Of a stretch of DNA of 64,000 nucleotides, positions 24,788 to 36,369 are shown piece by piece. Each line of letters opens with the position of its first letter. Within the stretch, counting starts at the first letter, position 1. The notes beneath the pieces are model-generated. The model was not told where the DNA came from and did no database searches. It saw only the letters and a program-made list of their open reading frames with translations. Source of the DNA: Gadus chalcogrammus (taxonomy: Eukaryota; Chordata; Actinopteri; Gadiformes; Gadidae). Position numbers and translations under genes: made by a program. The stretch is from the NCBI RefSeq assembly GCF_026213295.1, contig NC_079425.1, positions 13,632,397 through 13,696,396 of the forward strand. The letters run 5' to 3'.

Positions 24788-24895
24788 CGTGCATGATTAG
24801 CCCGAGAGAACAGTCGAAAGCGAGGTTTAAAGAGAGAGAGAAAGAGGTTGAAAGGGAAAGAGTAAGAGAGGTAGAGAGAGGTTGAAAAAAAGTGA
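24699..24895. repeat. GT microsatellite followed by GA-rich tract
   Basis: (GT)n spans 24699-24782, then come gcgtgcgtgcatg and an interrupted GA tract (about 24827-24880). Confidence 0.95.
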
Positions 24896-24899
24896 AAAT

Positions 24900-26155
24900 G
24901 TAGGAGGGGGTGGGCGGGGGGGTTGGGGTATTTAAAGCACTCTGTAAACCAACTCTTTGTTAAGGGTCCTCAGGGAAGTTGAATTATTGATGGAAATTGT
25001 ATTAGTTTATGGTATTAGCGCTGGTGAGCTAATGGCTAAGAGGGTGTTGGAATGCCAACTAGCCTGTTTTGTATTCATCCTCATCGTGCTTTGAGACAGA
25101 GAGACAGGTTGCTGTGACTCCAAATTTTTCTGTTCTTGTACACTCAGTATCCCTTGTTAAACACTTGGCATTGTTGTTGGCTCAAATGGATCCGTGAAAT
25201 GTATCTTTACTTTTTGTTAACACTTGCACAATTTCTCGTTGGGTTATTTAGCTTTAAAAAATCATCCCACCACCTGTCTCTCACCAAAGCAAGGAGCAAT
25301 CACAGCCATGGTGTTACCACCCATCATACCACCCACCTAGCCAACCTTGTGCCCAGGTCTGGAGCTCTGAGATGGGGCTAAGTGGCATCATGACCCCCTG
25401 GTTTTGGAAGATCACTGTTATCATGAGGGTTGGATTAGAACCAGTGGTGCAGTTGACCCTGCAAGAGGCTAATGTCCATGTGACACACAGCTCAGGGGGC
25501 AGTGCCTGGCATGAAACATGATGTCCTTATGTGGAGGATGTCGAAAAAGGACCAGTTGACACGAGAGCCACTTAGATACCCCCCTGGAGTTATCAAGGCT
25601 AAGTGAACTAGCAACACCAATCTAACAGTATTTCAATGTATTTTAGTTGAGAACAGGAAGTTTTAGAGGTTGTGGATTGCTGTTTAATTTTAGTTCACGG
25701 TTCAAGATGAAATGGGGGTAAGAGGCTGTTTATGAAGTGTCAAGCAGAGAGTTTTAGCCGAGCCTTTTAAACACCCAGCCAACACAATCTCCCCTCCAGT
25801 GTCGTCTGGCACATTCGTCATGCTTCTCCTCATATTAACATATTCCAACCTTTCTCTTGTAGCACAGTCTGTCATTTATTGGATTCTGTAATTTGATATA
25901 TTTAAAGCCACGTTATGCTCATGCAGGCCGAAGAAAAATATGATGCATGAAAAGGATGATGAGTATGGATTTACCGTTCAGTTTGAGATATTTTTTTGGA
26001 ATGTTTCTTCTTAATTGTGCCAACTTGATAGAATACCTCACGTCTGATCTCTTCCTATTGAAAGAGGTGAGGGTCCATGATTCTGAGGTTGGCTGCAAAG
26101 ATCGTGTGAGGATGAAGGCTGTTAAACAACATACAACACACCAACAAACTAGCAC
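24900..26155. other. Unique sequence, no gene seen
   Basis: No repeat family or coding exon recognised. Confidence 0.4.
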
Positions 26156-26310
26156 AATCCAACAATAACATAACACAAGACGACAACAACAATACAGCAC
26201 AGAATACAGGAAGGTAACACCAATATTATGCAACAACAATATAAGATAACAGCAATGGCATAACACAACAACATTATAACACAACAACAACAACAACAAC
26301 AGTATACCAC
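26156..26310. repeat. AAC-rich low-complexity tract
   Basis: Words such as caacaacaa and aacataacacaa recur irregularly, ending in an (AAC)n run near 26281-26300. Confidence 0.6.
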
Positions 26311-26319
26311 AAGTCAAGT

Positions 26320-27430
26320 CAAGAATGTAACTCATCAATAACACTGGCCTTTAGAGCGGCTATTCGTTACCATGGGAGCAGACGCGACCTCAAAGCGAGC
26401 TGCAAGGCGGCTGACAGACAGAAACACACAACCAATGCCTCGAGAAAACATATACATTTTCTAGCTATAGACGCCTGAACTGAAACAGCAATAATAAACA
26501 TAATAATAAAAATAATCGCTACAAAAACAATAGGGATCCAACCTGTTTGCTTGGACCCCTAAAAAGAGGAATATGTAAAATAGGCATTAAAGCCAAGAGG
26601 CACATGAATTCAAGTTGTTAGTTAAATGTAGTCATGAATACAAAGTTTTAGTTATCATTAAGTATGCCTGTTTTAGGATGAATGGAAGTTAGCTCATACT
26701 GAGATTATCAACATAACATACGAGAATACATACATACGAGTATATGCAGGGTAAAGAAGGCATGTTCAATTAATGTAAGCAAGCATGTTTTAGAGCATGC
26801 AGACCCTGATTAACCTTGTTAGGAAACATCACAGATCTGAGTTCTCCCAGGCTAAGTTAACCACATTGAGTTCATAGCATGTCTGGAATTCATATTTATA
26901 TTTAATATTATCATAGCTCAGTGCACTCCTTGCAGCTTGAATACTTTTTCCTTTGTGTTCCTATGATTTCTCTTAAGTCTATACGATGTGGGGCCTTGCA
27001 GATTACTTTGAGTGCCTCTTTAAATGGAAGCATGGCTTTCTTGGGGCCAATCACATCAGAACCCCCTTTCTCCACATGCAACCTCTCCTGAATGTAATGA
27101 CACAAGCAACGCTGCACTTGTTTTGAAGGCGGGCAGATCTCACTGGCTCTGTTTGCTGTGGGAAATAACATCCATTTTAAAAGTGCATCCAAAATGAGGT
27201 ATGAGAGAAAAGTGGACGCCAATGGAGAACATAGCCTTTTGAAACTAGCCAAGCCACTCATAGTTAAGTTGACCTTAATAGCAGTGACTCAAGCAATATA
27301 CTTGACAATCCCACAAACGGAAGACAAAGTTGACATTTTGTGAACAAATGACATCAAAATGGTGTGACCGAGCCGAAGTTTTCTGTTTCTTTTGTGTTTG
27401 GGGATTATTTGTCGTCCATGGGGGGTCAAG
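26320..27430. other. Unique sequence; one unrecognised open frame
   Basis: A minus-strand frame of 116 codons (26911-27261) is free of low complexity, but I recognise no family or motif in it. Nothing else here suggests a gene. Confidence 0.3.
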
Positions 27431-27444
27431 CAGCAAATTGTGAG

Positions 27445-27530
27445 GCTGGATTAGTGATAAAGGGGGCTGGATTGGATAACAGTGTTTGCCTTCCAGCCGA
27501 ATGGTTCTGGGTTCAAACCCCACAAGGTCC
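27445..27530 (+). mobile_element. SINE tRNA-like head
   Basis: A near-consensus RNA polymerase III box B (ggttcaaaccc overlapping ggttctgggttcaaacccc, 27503-27521) is preceded by a tRNA-like stretch (ggctggattggataacag). The head stops abruptly and is followed by a SINE in the opposite orientation. Confidence 0.55.
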
Positions 27531-27544
27531 TGCTACTCATTACC

Positions 27545-27728
27545 AGACATTTAATCATTTAGTATCTTATCCAGATCGCCTGGCATTTTATCCAAAGCGA
27601 TTTAGTTAAGACACATGTCATTTAGGAGCAGGTATGGGTTTGGACTAATTGCTCAAGGATGCCTACAGAGAGGTTGATCCCAGAAACTTTCAGCTGGGAG
27701 TCCGACCATCCTAACTCACTACACTCCC
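27545..27728 (-). mobile_element. tRNA-derived SINE copy, minus strand
   Basis: Read on the minus strand the parts are in the same order as in the copies at 3.5 and 46.4 kb: a tRNA-like head with tcggactcccagctg and a decayed box B, then cttgagcaat, acctgctcctaaatgacatg and ctttggataaaatgcc. With the plus-strand head beside it this forms a head/tail junction of two insertions. Confidence 0.65.
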
Positions 27729-27739
27729 TTGAAATGATT

Positions 27740-29030
27740 AAAAAAATATTCAGTGTAAGACGCTTTGGAATGAGGCCTCAGCTTTATGGTTAAATGGTAT
27801 ACCCCAATGGCGAAATAAGGTGGTACATCCCCCCTCGGGTCAACATTGAAGTGGAAGTGAAACACTGTTTCAGCTCGCATTCACCTTGAAACACCTTGAA
27901 CAACTTGAAACATACAAAATGTAATTTGAGTTATTTTTCCTGCATTACACTATTTTTTTAACAGCAACAAAATAGCACAGAAAACTCTATTTTTAATTGC
28001 ATATATTACATACTAAGATAGTTAAAACAGGATTTTGGGTTCCCTCGAACCCAACATTTTCCTTTGGAAAGTCATTACCACCCAGCCTCCTCTCTGTTCC
28101 ACTTCCTCTCTCACTCTTTCTGACAGCGTGAAATCCTCAAACCACCACCTTTCAGACACTAATATTCAGTTGTGCCTTCTTAATTCCAGCGCCTACGCAC
28201 AGCAATAGCGTGCTGTTTTATAGGGACATGTAATTAGATGCTTGATGTTTCAACCATGGCAAACATCCTAAAAGGGGTTGGGGGTTGGGGTAGTGGAAAG
28301 ATCTTGTCCCTCGCATCAGTATAAGGCCCCTTGGGGAGCGAACGCCAACCTACCTCTGCCTGACTTGAACACTGAGTTAACCATGAGCTAACCACAAGGA
28401 ACCTTTTCTGTATCAGGGAGAATACACAATCCCTTCAGAACAAGATCCTGGCGGTTCTACTTCAATCTGGGTCTTTAAGTCAATCTTTTCATTTATTTTT
28501 GTAACTTTCCTTCTCTTATCTTACATATGAATGTTCTGTATATATATTAGTTTTATTATTGTATTTCTTTTATGTATGTCGTTTTTATTTCTACGACTGA
28601 CCTGCACTTTTCTCTGTGATTCACAAATTTCCCATCTTGGAACATTGCAGTACATCCTCTTTTATCAAATTGTAAGCGTTTATTTGTATTTTTTTCATTG
28701 TATACCCCTCTGAGAAATACATATTCTTTGTGTGCGGAAACATGGCAATAACCTCTTTTTTGTTCTGAAAGACGCTCTTGTGTCCAGTCTGTCTTTTCCT
28801 GGTTTATGACAATCTAACAATTCTTTAATATTTAATACAACGCTACCGGGCTAGAGTGTGTTGCTAATATCAAGTACACGTATGTCTGCGTGGACTTGAT
28901 TTGGGTTGTAAATTCGAAGAAAAAGAAAATGTTATGAGTTGTTGTAGCTGCTGTGCTGTTGGGTTACATGTGTCTGAGAGGATATGGAAGTGGGGTACGC
29001 AGAGAGAAGACGGAGCTGTTCTGATCTGAG
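27740..29030. other. AT-rich sequence, no gene seen
   Basis: No element or exon recognised. Confidence 0.35.
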
Positions 29031-29037
29031 TTGGGGA

Positions 29038-29092
29038 TTTTTTGGCCTAGAACTGAGCCCTGTGGGACCCCCGTGCTGGGGAAGAATGATGA
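29038..29092 (-). pseudogene. Tiny non-LTR reverse transcriptase relic
   Basis: The minus strand reads SSFFPSTGVPQGSVLG without a stop. GVPQGSVLGP is the hallmark of the fingers/palm region of non-LTR reverse transcriptases. The match is only about 17 codons and ends where the normal P-L-L-F should follow, so this is a very short fragment of an old LINE. Confidence 0.45.
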
Positions 29093-29399
29093 AATAGCTG
29101 TCACAGCAGCGAAATTTCAATTAGAAATATGGAGTTTGAGTGTCAAAGAATTAGATAAGTTTAACTGGCAGTGTTGATTTCAGTATGGGGCTGCAGATCG
29201 TGGCAAGGATCTGAACATTTGTTATTTGAGTCGTGAATAAACAAAGGCGTTACAGAAAGTTAGTGGCTGTCTAACGGTCTCCGCGTCGGTAGAATGTGAG
29301 GGAACCAAATTGAATATTTTGTTCAAAAGTATCCATAATACATCTTTCTGTGACATGTAATAGCACTATACAGTGGAGAGGCACCTCTGGAGTGGTTAA

Positions 29400-29402
<3 letters not shown>

Positions 29403-29464
<62 letters not shown>
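29403..29464. repeat. AT microsatellite
   Basis: An uninterrupted (AT)n tract of about 30 repeats. Confidence 0.97.
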
Positions 29465-29466
<2 letters not shown>

Positions 29467-29804
29467 TCTATTTTCTATCTTTCTATTGCATGTTTCATCT
29501 GAGATGAGCCTACAACCTATTAGCACAGAATATTCTTAAAAACTTAAAACAATGCAAACATAATAGTAAATGTCAGTAAACTACTAGGAATTTAGAAAGA
29601 AAAAGTCTGTAAATCTAATGTTATCCTATATGGAACTTATACTAGATGGGCGGTATAGTTATATGGAACATGATTACGTAGCATATATGAGTAAATGGTG
29701 CAACTCATATGCTTTTCTCTGCAACTGAACTAGATCATGACATCATGACAACACAACATCACTAACACAACAATAAACAAAAATCAATACAACACATAGT
29801 AGAG

Positions 29805-30870
29805 GCTATGTCAAGTGCAGAGGCTGTGCCAGTGCAGAGGCTGTGCCGGTGCAGAGGCTATGTCAGGTGTAGAGGTTTTGTTTAGAGGCTGTGTCAGGTG
29901 TAGAGCCTGTGCAGGTGTTAGCAGCTGTGTCAGGTGTAGGTTATGTTGGGTCAGGTGTAGTGGCTGCGCCAGGTGTAGAGGCTGTGTCAGGTTTAGAGGA
30001 TGTGCAGGTGTAGAGGCTGGGTCAAGTATAGAGAATGTGTCAGGTATAGAGGATGTGCAGTTGTAGAGGCTGTATATTAGTAGAGGCTGTGTCCTGTGTA
30101 AAGCCTGTGCCAGTTGTAGTCTGTGTCTGTAATAGAGGGTAAGTTAGAGGTAGAGGCTATGTTTGATAAGAGACTGTGTTAGGTGTAGAGGCTGTATAGG
30201 GGTAGAGGCTATGTCAGGTAGAGAGCTGTACAGGGGTAGAGGCTGTGTAAGGTGTAGAGGCTGTGTAAGGTGTAGAGGCTGTGTAAGGTGTAGAGGCTGG
30301 GTCAGTAATAGCGGCCATGTCAGTAACAGAGGTTGTGTTGATGTAGAGGCTGTGTCAGGTATAACGGTTGTGTTAGGTGTAGAGGCTGTATCAGTAATAT
30401 AGGTTGTGTTAGGTGTAGAGGCTGTATCAGTAATATAGGTTGTGTTAGGTGTAGAGGTTGTATCAGTAATATAGGTTGTGTTAGGTGTAGAGGCTGTATC
30501 AGTAATATAGGTTGTGTTAGGTGTAGAGGCTGTATCAGTAATATAGGTTGTGTCGGGTCTAAAGGCTGTGTCAGGTATAGAGGCTGTTTTAGGTCTAGAG
30601 GCTGAGCACGGGTAGAGGCTGAGCACGTGTAGAGGCTGTGTAAGGTGTACTGTAGAGGCTGTGTCAGTAACCGAGGTTGTGTCTGGCGTAGAGGCTGTGT
30701 CAGTAACCGAGGTTGTGTTAGGTTTAGAGGCTTTGACAGGTGTAAAGGTTGTTTTAGGTGTAGAGGCTGTATAGGCGTAGAGGCTGTGCAGGTGTAGCAA
30801 CTGTTTCCGGTTTACAGGCTACGTCTGGTTTAGAGGCTCTGCAGGTGTAGAGGCTATGTCTGGTGCGAGA
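29805..30870. repeat. 1-kb degenerate minisatellite, gtgtagaggctgtgtcag units
   Basis: Roughly 50-60 imperfect copies of a 15-19 bp unit (ggtgtagaggctgtgtcag and variants) fill this stretch. Between about 30376 and 30552 a higher-order 51-bp unit has spread, made of ggtgtagaggctgtatcag plus taatataggttgtgtta, and its copies are nearly identical. Because few stop codons arise, frames of 83, 79 and (minus strand, threonine-rich) 218 codons are open. These are repeat artefacts. Confidence 0.9.
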
Positions 30871-30939
30871 AGCAGGAGTCTGAGGCTAACAATGCTGTTT
30901 GTATACACCACCCTGAGCTCCACAGCAACCACAGCTCCT

Positions 30940-31445
30940 CCGCTGACCTTGCCACTCGCTCGCTTCTAACTTCTACCTTTGCCGCGCCCAATCACAGCTG
31001 GCCCCCGCTGCCTGCCGTCTGATAGGCAAGCTTGGGGGTGGGGGTGACGTGACCTTTCATCCAAGCTAGCCACTTCTTGCATGCATGCCCAAGAGAAGCC
31101 GCTCTGACCTTAGCCACAAGGCTACGTTATTTATTAATGAGCAGCAGCAGACTGAGCTACCAAGGGCTGGAGAGCCGGGAGCCTGGACGATACACGCAGG
31201 CATCCACTGCAGCCAGGGGTTAGAGAGGGGGAGAGAGGGAGACAGCCGCGCATAGACTGCCGGGAGGAAAGCCGGTTGGATAAAAAGAGATTCAAAGAGT
31301 CCTCTCTAACTCTCTCTCCCTTTTTCGCTCCAGTCTCACAGCTGTCGGCCTGACTGTTCTCACCAGGAGGGGGGGGGGGGGGGGCTGTGTGTCGGCATTG
31401 AGCTCTGTCCACCTCTCTTCTCCTATTTACCGTTCTTCTGAAGGA
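30940..31445 (+). promoter_or_regulatory. GC-richer promoter-like patch
   Basis: After the minisatellite the sequence becomes GC-richer and carries promoter-type words in order. These are a CCAAT box in a CG-rich setting (cgcgcccaatcacag, about 30981-30995), a GC box next to a CRE-like site (gggggtgacgtgacc, about 31039-31053), and a TATA-like ggataaaaag near 31277. A poly-G run lies at 31369-31384. No first coding exon can be identified downstream. Orientation is inferred from the word order. Confidence 0.3.
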
Positions 31446-31449
31446 GGTT

Positions 31450-32490
31450 CTGCTAAAAAAAACGTATCACTCCGGATTTAGCATCCCCAAACTCTCTTTG
31501 AGGAGAAAGGATTCATAGCTCCTACGTATTTATAATGTTCTTAACCAAAGTGCACCTCTTTATATTTCAGACTCCCTGTAATCCCAATGAGAGCTCTTGG
31601 TCCGTGGTCTGTTAAGCGCCCCTGTGGCGCACCACAGAGACAGGGTGGAGCAAGAGCTTTTACCCACAGACCCCCAGACTGAGCAGCCATCCCACTAAAT
31701 ATCACAGCACAGTGCTCTGTGGGCATCTCTACAGACATGGAAAGTGTTATTCTTTACCTGGAAGAAAGGGGTTAGCTTATCTCTCTTAATGCCCCCATGA
31801 TCTCTATTATCTCCTTAGCCATGAGCAGGGAATCAAAACAGGTTGCAATACAGATGGATGTGGGTCGCAGCCTGACAATGCAGAGGAAACTCTTTCATTA
31901 AATGCAAAGAGTTGAAGTTGTCTTTTCGTTACCGAAATGAAATGTTTTAAGAGCCCCAGGTCATTATTCGCTTATTCAGATATGTTAATAATTCATTGTA
32001 AATGTTCTTTGGAGTACTGAAAATGATGTGTCAAGGATTGGTCAATAGACATAATTAATATATGCATTCAATATTCAATATTCTCTTATGTTAAATGAAC
32101 GTACATGTTGCAATCCGGCAGAAATACTGCGAGAAACGAAAACGAAGAGATGTTGAAGGATTGTCTTAAGCATGAGGCTATTTAGGGCCAGTCTCTCTGC
32201 ATCATAATTTCTAATAATTCAGTAGTACGTAGGAAGAGTGGAGAGAGTACTTTATCAAGCGTCTGGGAAATGCTAATTTGCTTTAACAAGCATCTGTGAT
32301 GAGATGCCAAAAACAACATGATCACCCGATACCACATCAGAGACAGGGCAGATGGTCAAGTAAGATATTTTAGATAAAAAGAGGAACAAATCGGTCAGTT
32401 ATGATCCCATCTAATAGTCGTGGACAATTCTGCACCTTCAATAATCCTCCTTTTCAACATCTTATGTAACTTCTCTCATGTTGTTTTGTC
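31450..32490. other. AT-rich sequence, no gene seen
   Basis: No element or exon recognised. Confidence 0.4.
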
Positions 32491-32499
32491 TTTTTTCCT

Positions 32500-32572
32500 C
32501 CTAAGCACTTTGGACACTTTTGTTTGTTTACAAAGTGCTCTATAAATAAAGATTATTATCATTATTATTATG
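32500..32572 (+). mobile_element. Retroposon 3' tail remnant
   Basis: The sequence acaaagtgctctataaataa followed by agattattatcattattatt matches the conserved 3' tail of fish SINE/LINE families that end in an ATT-type simple repeat. Only the tail is recognisable. Confidence 0.5.
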
Positions 32573-32989
32573 TACCATTTTAATGGGCTTCACAATTCTT
32601 TAGTTTAGATGTGACGCCTTAAACTGTGTCTCCATAACTTGAATGGTGTTTGTGGGTTAAATCCTCTTCCTGAACCCTGAGTTATAAGCAGCAGCATACG
32701 GCAAATGTTAACTCTGCATTTGAATGGTAATAAATAATAACGTCATACATCTTTTGATGTTTTGCATGTTTGACATGGTTACTATGCATTAGAGACATGC
32801 AACTGTGCCTTGGCTAGCCTGCAACATGTAACAAAACAGCCGTCAGAATGTTTCCCCATCACCTCTCCCTATTACTCCTCATACCCCACACTTTAACTAC
32901 CATGGCAGGTGAAGACATCCAACTGATGGTGGATATTGTGTGCTTGTGAAGTTATTCACAAGCACTGTCGCCGTGCCACCTATAGCAAT

Positions 32990-33017
32990 ATATATGCATA
33001 TATATATATATACACAC

Positions 33018-33087
<70 letters not shown>
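32990..33087. repeat. AT and GA microsatellites
   Basis: A short AT tract is followed by a pure (GA)n tract at 33021-33087. Confidence 0.95.
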
Positions 33088-33090
<3 letters not shown>

Positions 33091-33145
33091 GAATTGGAGA
33101 CAGAAAGCAGGATTGCTTAATTTTATCAAATAATATACATACATA

Positions 33146-33771
33146 CATGGGCGTAATTTCCACTGGGGACGGGGGGACATTCAATTTAATTCAATTGTAT
33201 TTGTATAGCTCTTAATCACCATTACAGTCTCAAAGGGCTTAAGAGGCCAAATATTTATGACACCCCCCTTTACCCAAGCCCCCACAAGGGCAAAGAAAAC
33301 TCCCTTGAAATTAGCAAGGAAGAAACGCATAGTAGGGGATCCCTTCTTCCAGGAATGGTCGGGAGTGCAATGGGTGCCATAATTGAATTTATTTTAGACT
33401 ACCTCGATGCATTGGTATCCCACATTGTCCCACACAAACGTAGTCTTTGTCCCACATCTGGCGAATTGTGATCTGGTTACCCTTCCCTATTCATAACAGA
33501 GATCAGATAATCAGATAATGTTAGATCACCTTTTAAGGAGGAAAATGATTATATCAGTAGCTTTTGTTCACTGACCTCTGTCCATACGATGAATGAATAA
33601 AGACATTTTCTTTATATCAAAAGTTTGATTCATTTTGATTATGCATATTATTTCACAGATTTTCTATTGGTTACCGTAGTCCCTAAATGTATGTCGAATT
33701 GCAGGAAATGGTATTCAGACCCCCCGGATTATTGTGTTCCTCCCACTTCTCAAACCAAAGTTACGCCCCTG
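33146..33771. mobile_element. Non-autonomous hAT-like transposon with 7/8 target duplication
   Basis: The left end, catgggcgtaatttcca, and the right end, read inward as caggggcgtaactttgg, form short terminal inverted repeats. The flanks catacata (33138-33145) and cacacata (33772-33779) match at 7 of 8 positions, as expected of an old hAT duplication. There is no transposase. A separate interspersed repeat lies inside at about 33180-33400. Confidence 0.65.
33180..33400. repeat. Interspersed repeat (tttgtatagc family) nested in the hAT element
   Basis: The word ttcaattgtatttgtatagc is followed by caccattacagtctcaaagg and, further on, aaaactcccttgaaa and taggggatcccttcttccag. These are decayed versions of a very common fish interspersed repeat. 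The class of that repeat is not known to me. Confidence 0.55.
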
Positions 33772-34577
33772 CACACATATACTAATACAGTATATCTATT
33801 AAGGTTTTCGTTGCATTATGGATGTGTTAACAGATTGTTGAATGTGTATATGTAAATATGTAAATACAGTTATTGTATTTCTCTGTGAATTCCATCTCTC
33901 TCAATTATAACAGAGATTCTTGGGATTCTAACTGTTTTCAAAACACAAAAGCAAGTCTGCTGTTTCAAACCAATCAAATGTGTTTCACATGAGGTCGACA
34001 TTTAACCCATCTGATTTTCATTCAAATAATAGCTTACTCATAGAACTTTTACTGACGAAGCAAAAGTTTTAATTGCCTATTGAATACAAGCTTTTTCTTC
34101 CAGTTTTGAACTTCGTCCTATCTTCAAAATTGGTATTTTACTGCTCGGACAGAAACATTATTCAGAGTTTTCCGGCTGCCCTCTCCTTGTCCCTTTTTCC
34201 CGCCATTAGAGAGACAGAGAGAGAGACAGAGAGAGACAGAGAGTGAGAGAAAAATAGGGTTTTTTATCATTCGGTGGGTGTTTTCAAAGCCCAACGTTTC
34301 TCTCTTTCACATCAGATTGTGGGTGAATAAATGCAGACTTTAAATCTGTCAGGCAACGATAGCAACTGATCTCAGCAGTAAAATGAGAGTGGAGGATGGC
34401 CTGAATGTTGATGTTGGGGGAGGGAAAGTGGTTGATGTTGGCAAAGAAGGATTCACAGTCTACACCAAGGTCTCTGTCTTCTGCTGACCACGAGGTCCTG
34501 ATCATTGGAGATTTGCGTTAACAAGGTTTTGTCGTCTGCTGCATACTAAGTGTGAGGGTGATTTTTTTATTATGTAT

Positions 34578-34609
<32 letters not shown>
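34578..34609. repeat. AT microsatellite
   Basis: A short pure (AT)n tract; a GA-rich stretch also occurs at 34207-34250. The surrounding 33.8-35.4 kb shows no gene. Confidence 0.9.
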
Positions 34610-34613
<4 letters not shown>

Positions 34614-35444
34614 CTTATACATGACATATGTTCCTGGAAATTATTTTGTAGGGTTACAAACTGTTAAAATTCAATCCTGCCTCTCTCTCTCACTCTCTCC
34701 ATGTTCCCAACAGGAAAAAAAATAGATTTTCTGAATAGAAAACCATAAGCCACACAGACGATATTGGAATCCTAAATTTTCTGTTGCAGAGAACATGTCA
34801 AGAGGTCTCCAAAGTAACAAGTATCACATTTGATGGAATCCTGTTTACCTGTTCTTTTTTTCTGTATTTAAACACAACAGATGTCACGTGAAGTCATGGA
34901 AATCAGAAAGCATCTGGAAGCTTCAATGTCTTTCTCCCTGAAGCTCTACTGCCCTTTATTTCCCCGACGTCAGCTTCACATGCGTACCTGAGCAAACAGC
35001 AGATAGTAGTTGACATTTATTCAGACCCACGCCTGTGTGAAGGTTATGGGTGAAATCTCCCAGGCTTGTGTCATATCTGATGGCTTTCTGTTTCTTACGC
35101 CTCCCATCCGAGTTGAAAGGAGCATTCTATTCCTTGTAGTTTGATATCAGCTTCATTTCCTCTCCGCCAATGAACAAACGCAGGGCCATGGACCGGATAA
35201 GTGTTGAAACGTCCCTAGTTCAGTCAGCTATTTGATTTGATTTATTCTTGCTGTTTTTCTGGTTGATCGGTTATTTTTTTACAGCATTTTTGGAAATGTG
35301 TAAAAGTCATTAATGTTTTTGTATTTATTTTTTCATAGATTTGTCTCCAATATATATACATTAAAAAAGTAGGCCTATATAAATGGATTGCTTAGTTTGT
35401 AGTTCCTATCACCTCACCCAAGGTTCGATTCCGTATGAATAAAG

Positions 35445-36362
35445 TAGGGAGAGACGGGTCGACTGAAACACAGGACGATTGAAACACAGGACGATTGAAA
35501 CACAGCAATTTCCTCGAAAACCACGCAAGTAGGAAATTTTGTGTAATGACGTCATACTGTTCAAATGTTATCCTCGCAAACCTGTTTTTGAGTGCGGCAA
35601 GTAAAATCTTCTGTGCGGTAGTTTTTTTGTAATAAACAATTGTGTTATTTGTTTCATGGCATAATATGACTATACAACAGATGAATCAGTACTGAAACCT
35701 GTCCTAAAGTTTTGCAATGTCAGAGTTATGAAGTTAAGAGGGAAAAAAGGTTTAAGTGCCAGTAGTCGCTGTCCGGATGATTGAAACACTTGTTTCAAAC
35801 GTCCCGCACGTCACCAGTTTGTTTAAAATAAATAACAGGGTGTTCAACTATGTATCCCTAAACATGACTTAGGACAGGGAAATAAGTAAATTAAACCAAA
35901 ATGTAGTCGTCCAACTGGTATAAAGGAAGAAAGGTGAGTTTTAACCGAAATGTGCATCTTGACAATTACAAAAGTATTTTTTTACCTATTTACCTATTTA
36001 TATTATTAGAAATTATGTGAAATTTTAGGAATGACGAGTACACTAATATGTTTTCCGGTATGTTGCATTAAAACAAGAGTAAGGTCAATAGTTTCTGTTT
36101 AAAATATGCTATTTCATTCGTCCCGCATATGTGTTTCAAACATCACGACTAGGCATGGCGTTTGAAACAAATGTCAACTTACGTTCAAAGTTAAAAAACA
36201 GCGCGATCTTTCGACATAGGCCTATGTATTAAATTACACTTGTAACTATGAGAATAGACATGTGAGCTGTTGATCACATGATGAAATTATTTGCATACGT
36301 AACGTCATCTTTGAAAAAGGCGTAAAACTGAAAAGTGTTTCAATCGACCCGAGTCTCCCCTG
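35445..36362. mobile_element. DNA transposon (MITE) with gaaacac-rich internal repeats
   Basis: The left terminus, gggagagacgggtcgactga, and the right terminus, read inward as ggggagactcgggtcgattg, form about 24-bp inverted repeats that both continue aaacac. The word (g)attgaaacac occurs three times in a row at the left end. It or its complement gtgtttcaa recurs through the 0.9-kb body, often next to cgtcccgca or acgtcccgc. No transposase frame is present. The target duplication is not clear and the superfamily is unassigned. Confidence 0.65.
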
Positions 36363-36369
36363 CACGTTA

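Noticed and set aside
26911..27261. 116-codon minus-strand frame of normal composition
   Set aside because: No motif, no recognised family and no splice context. A frame of this length is expected occasionally in 64 kb. A protein search would settle it.
30144..30800. 218-codon threonine-rich minus-strand frame with regular TASTPNTTYITD-like repeats
   Set aside because: It lies entirely in the gtgtagaggctgtgtcag minisatellite; the period is a multiple of three in the young block and the array has few stops. No codon, start or family evidence.
35420..35435. ggttcgattcc, a perfect pol III box B, considered as a tRNA gene
   Set aside because: No convincing A box, no cloverleaf and no acceptor stem could be drawn around it. 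It may be a SINE trace.
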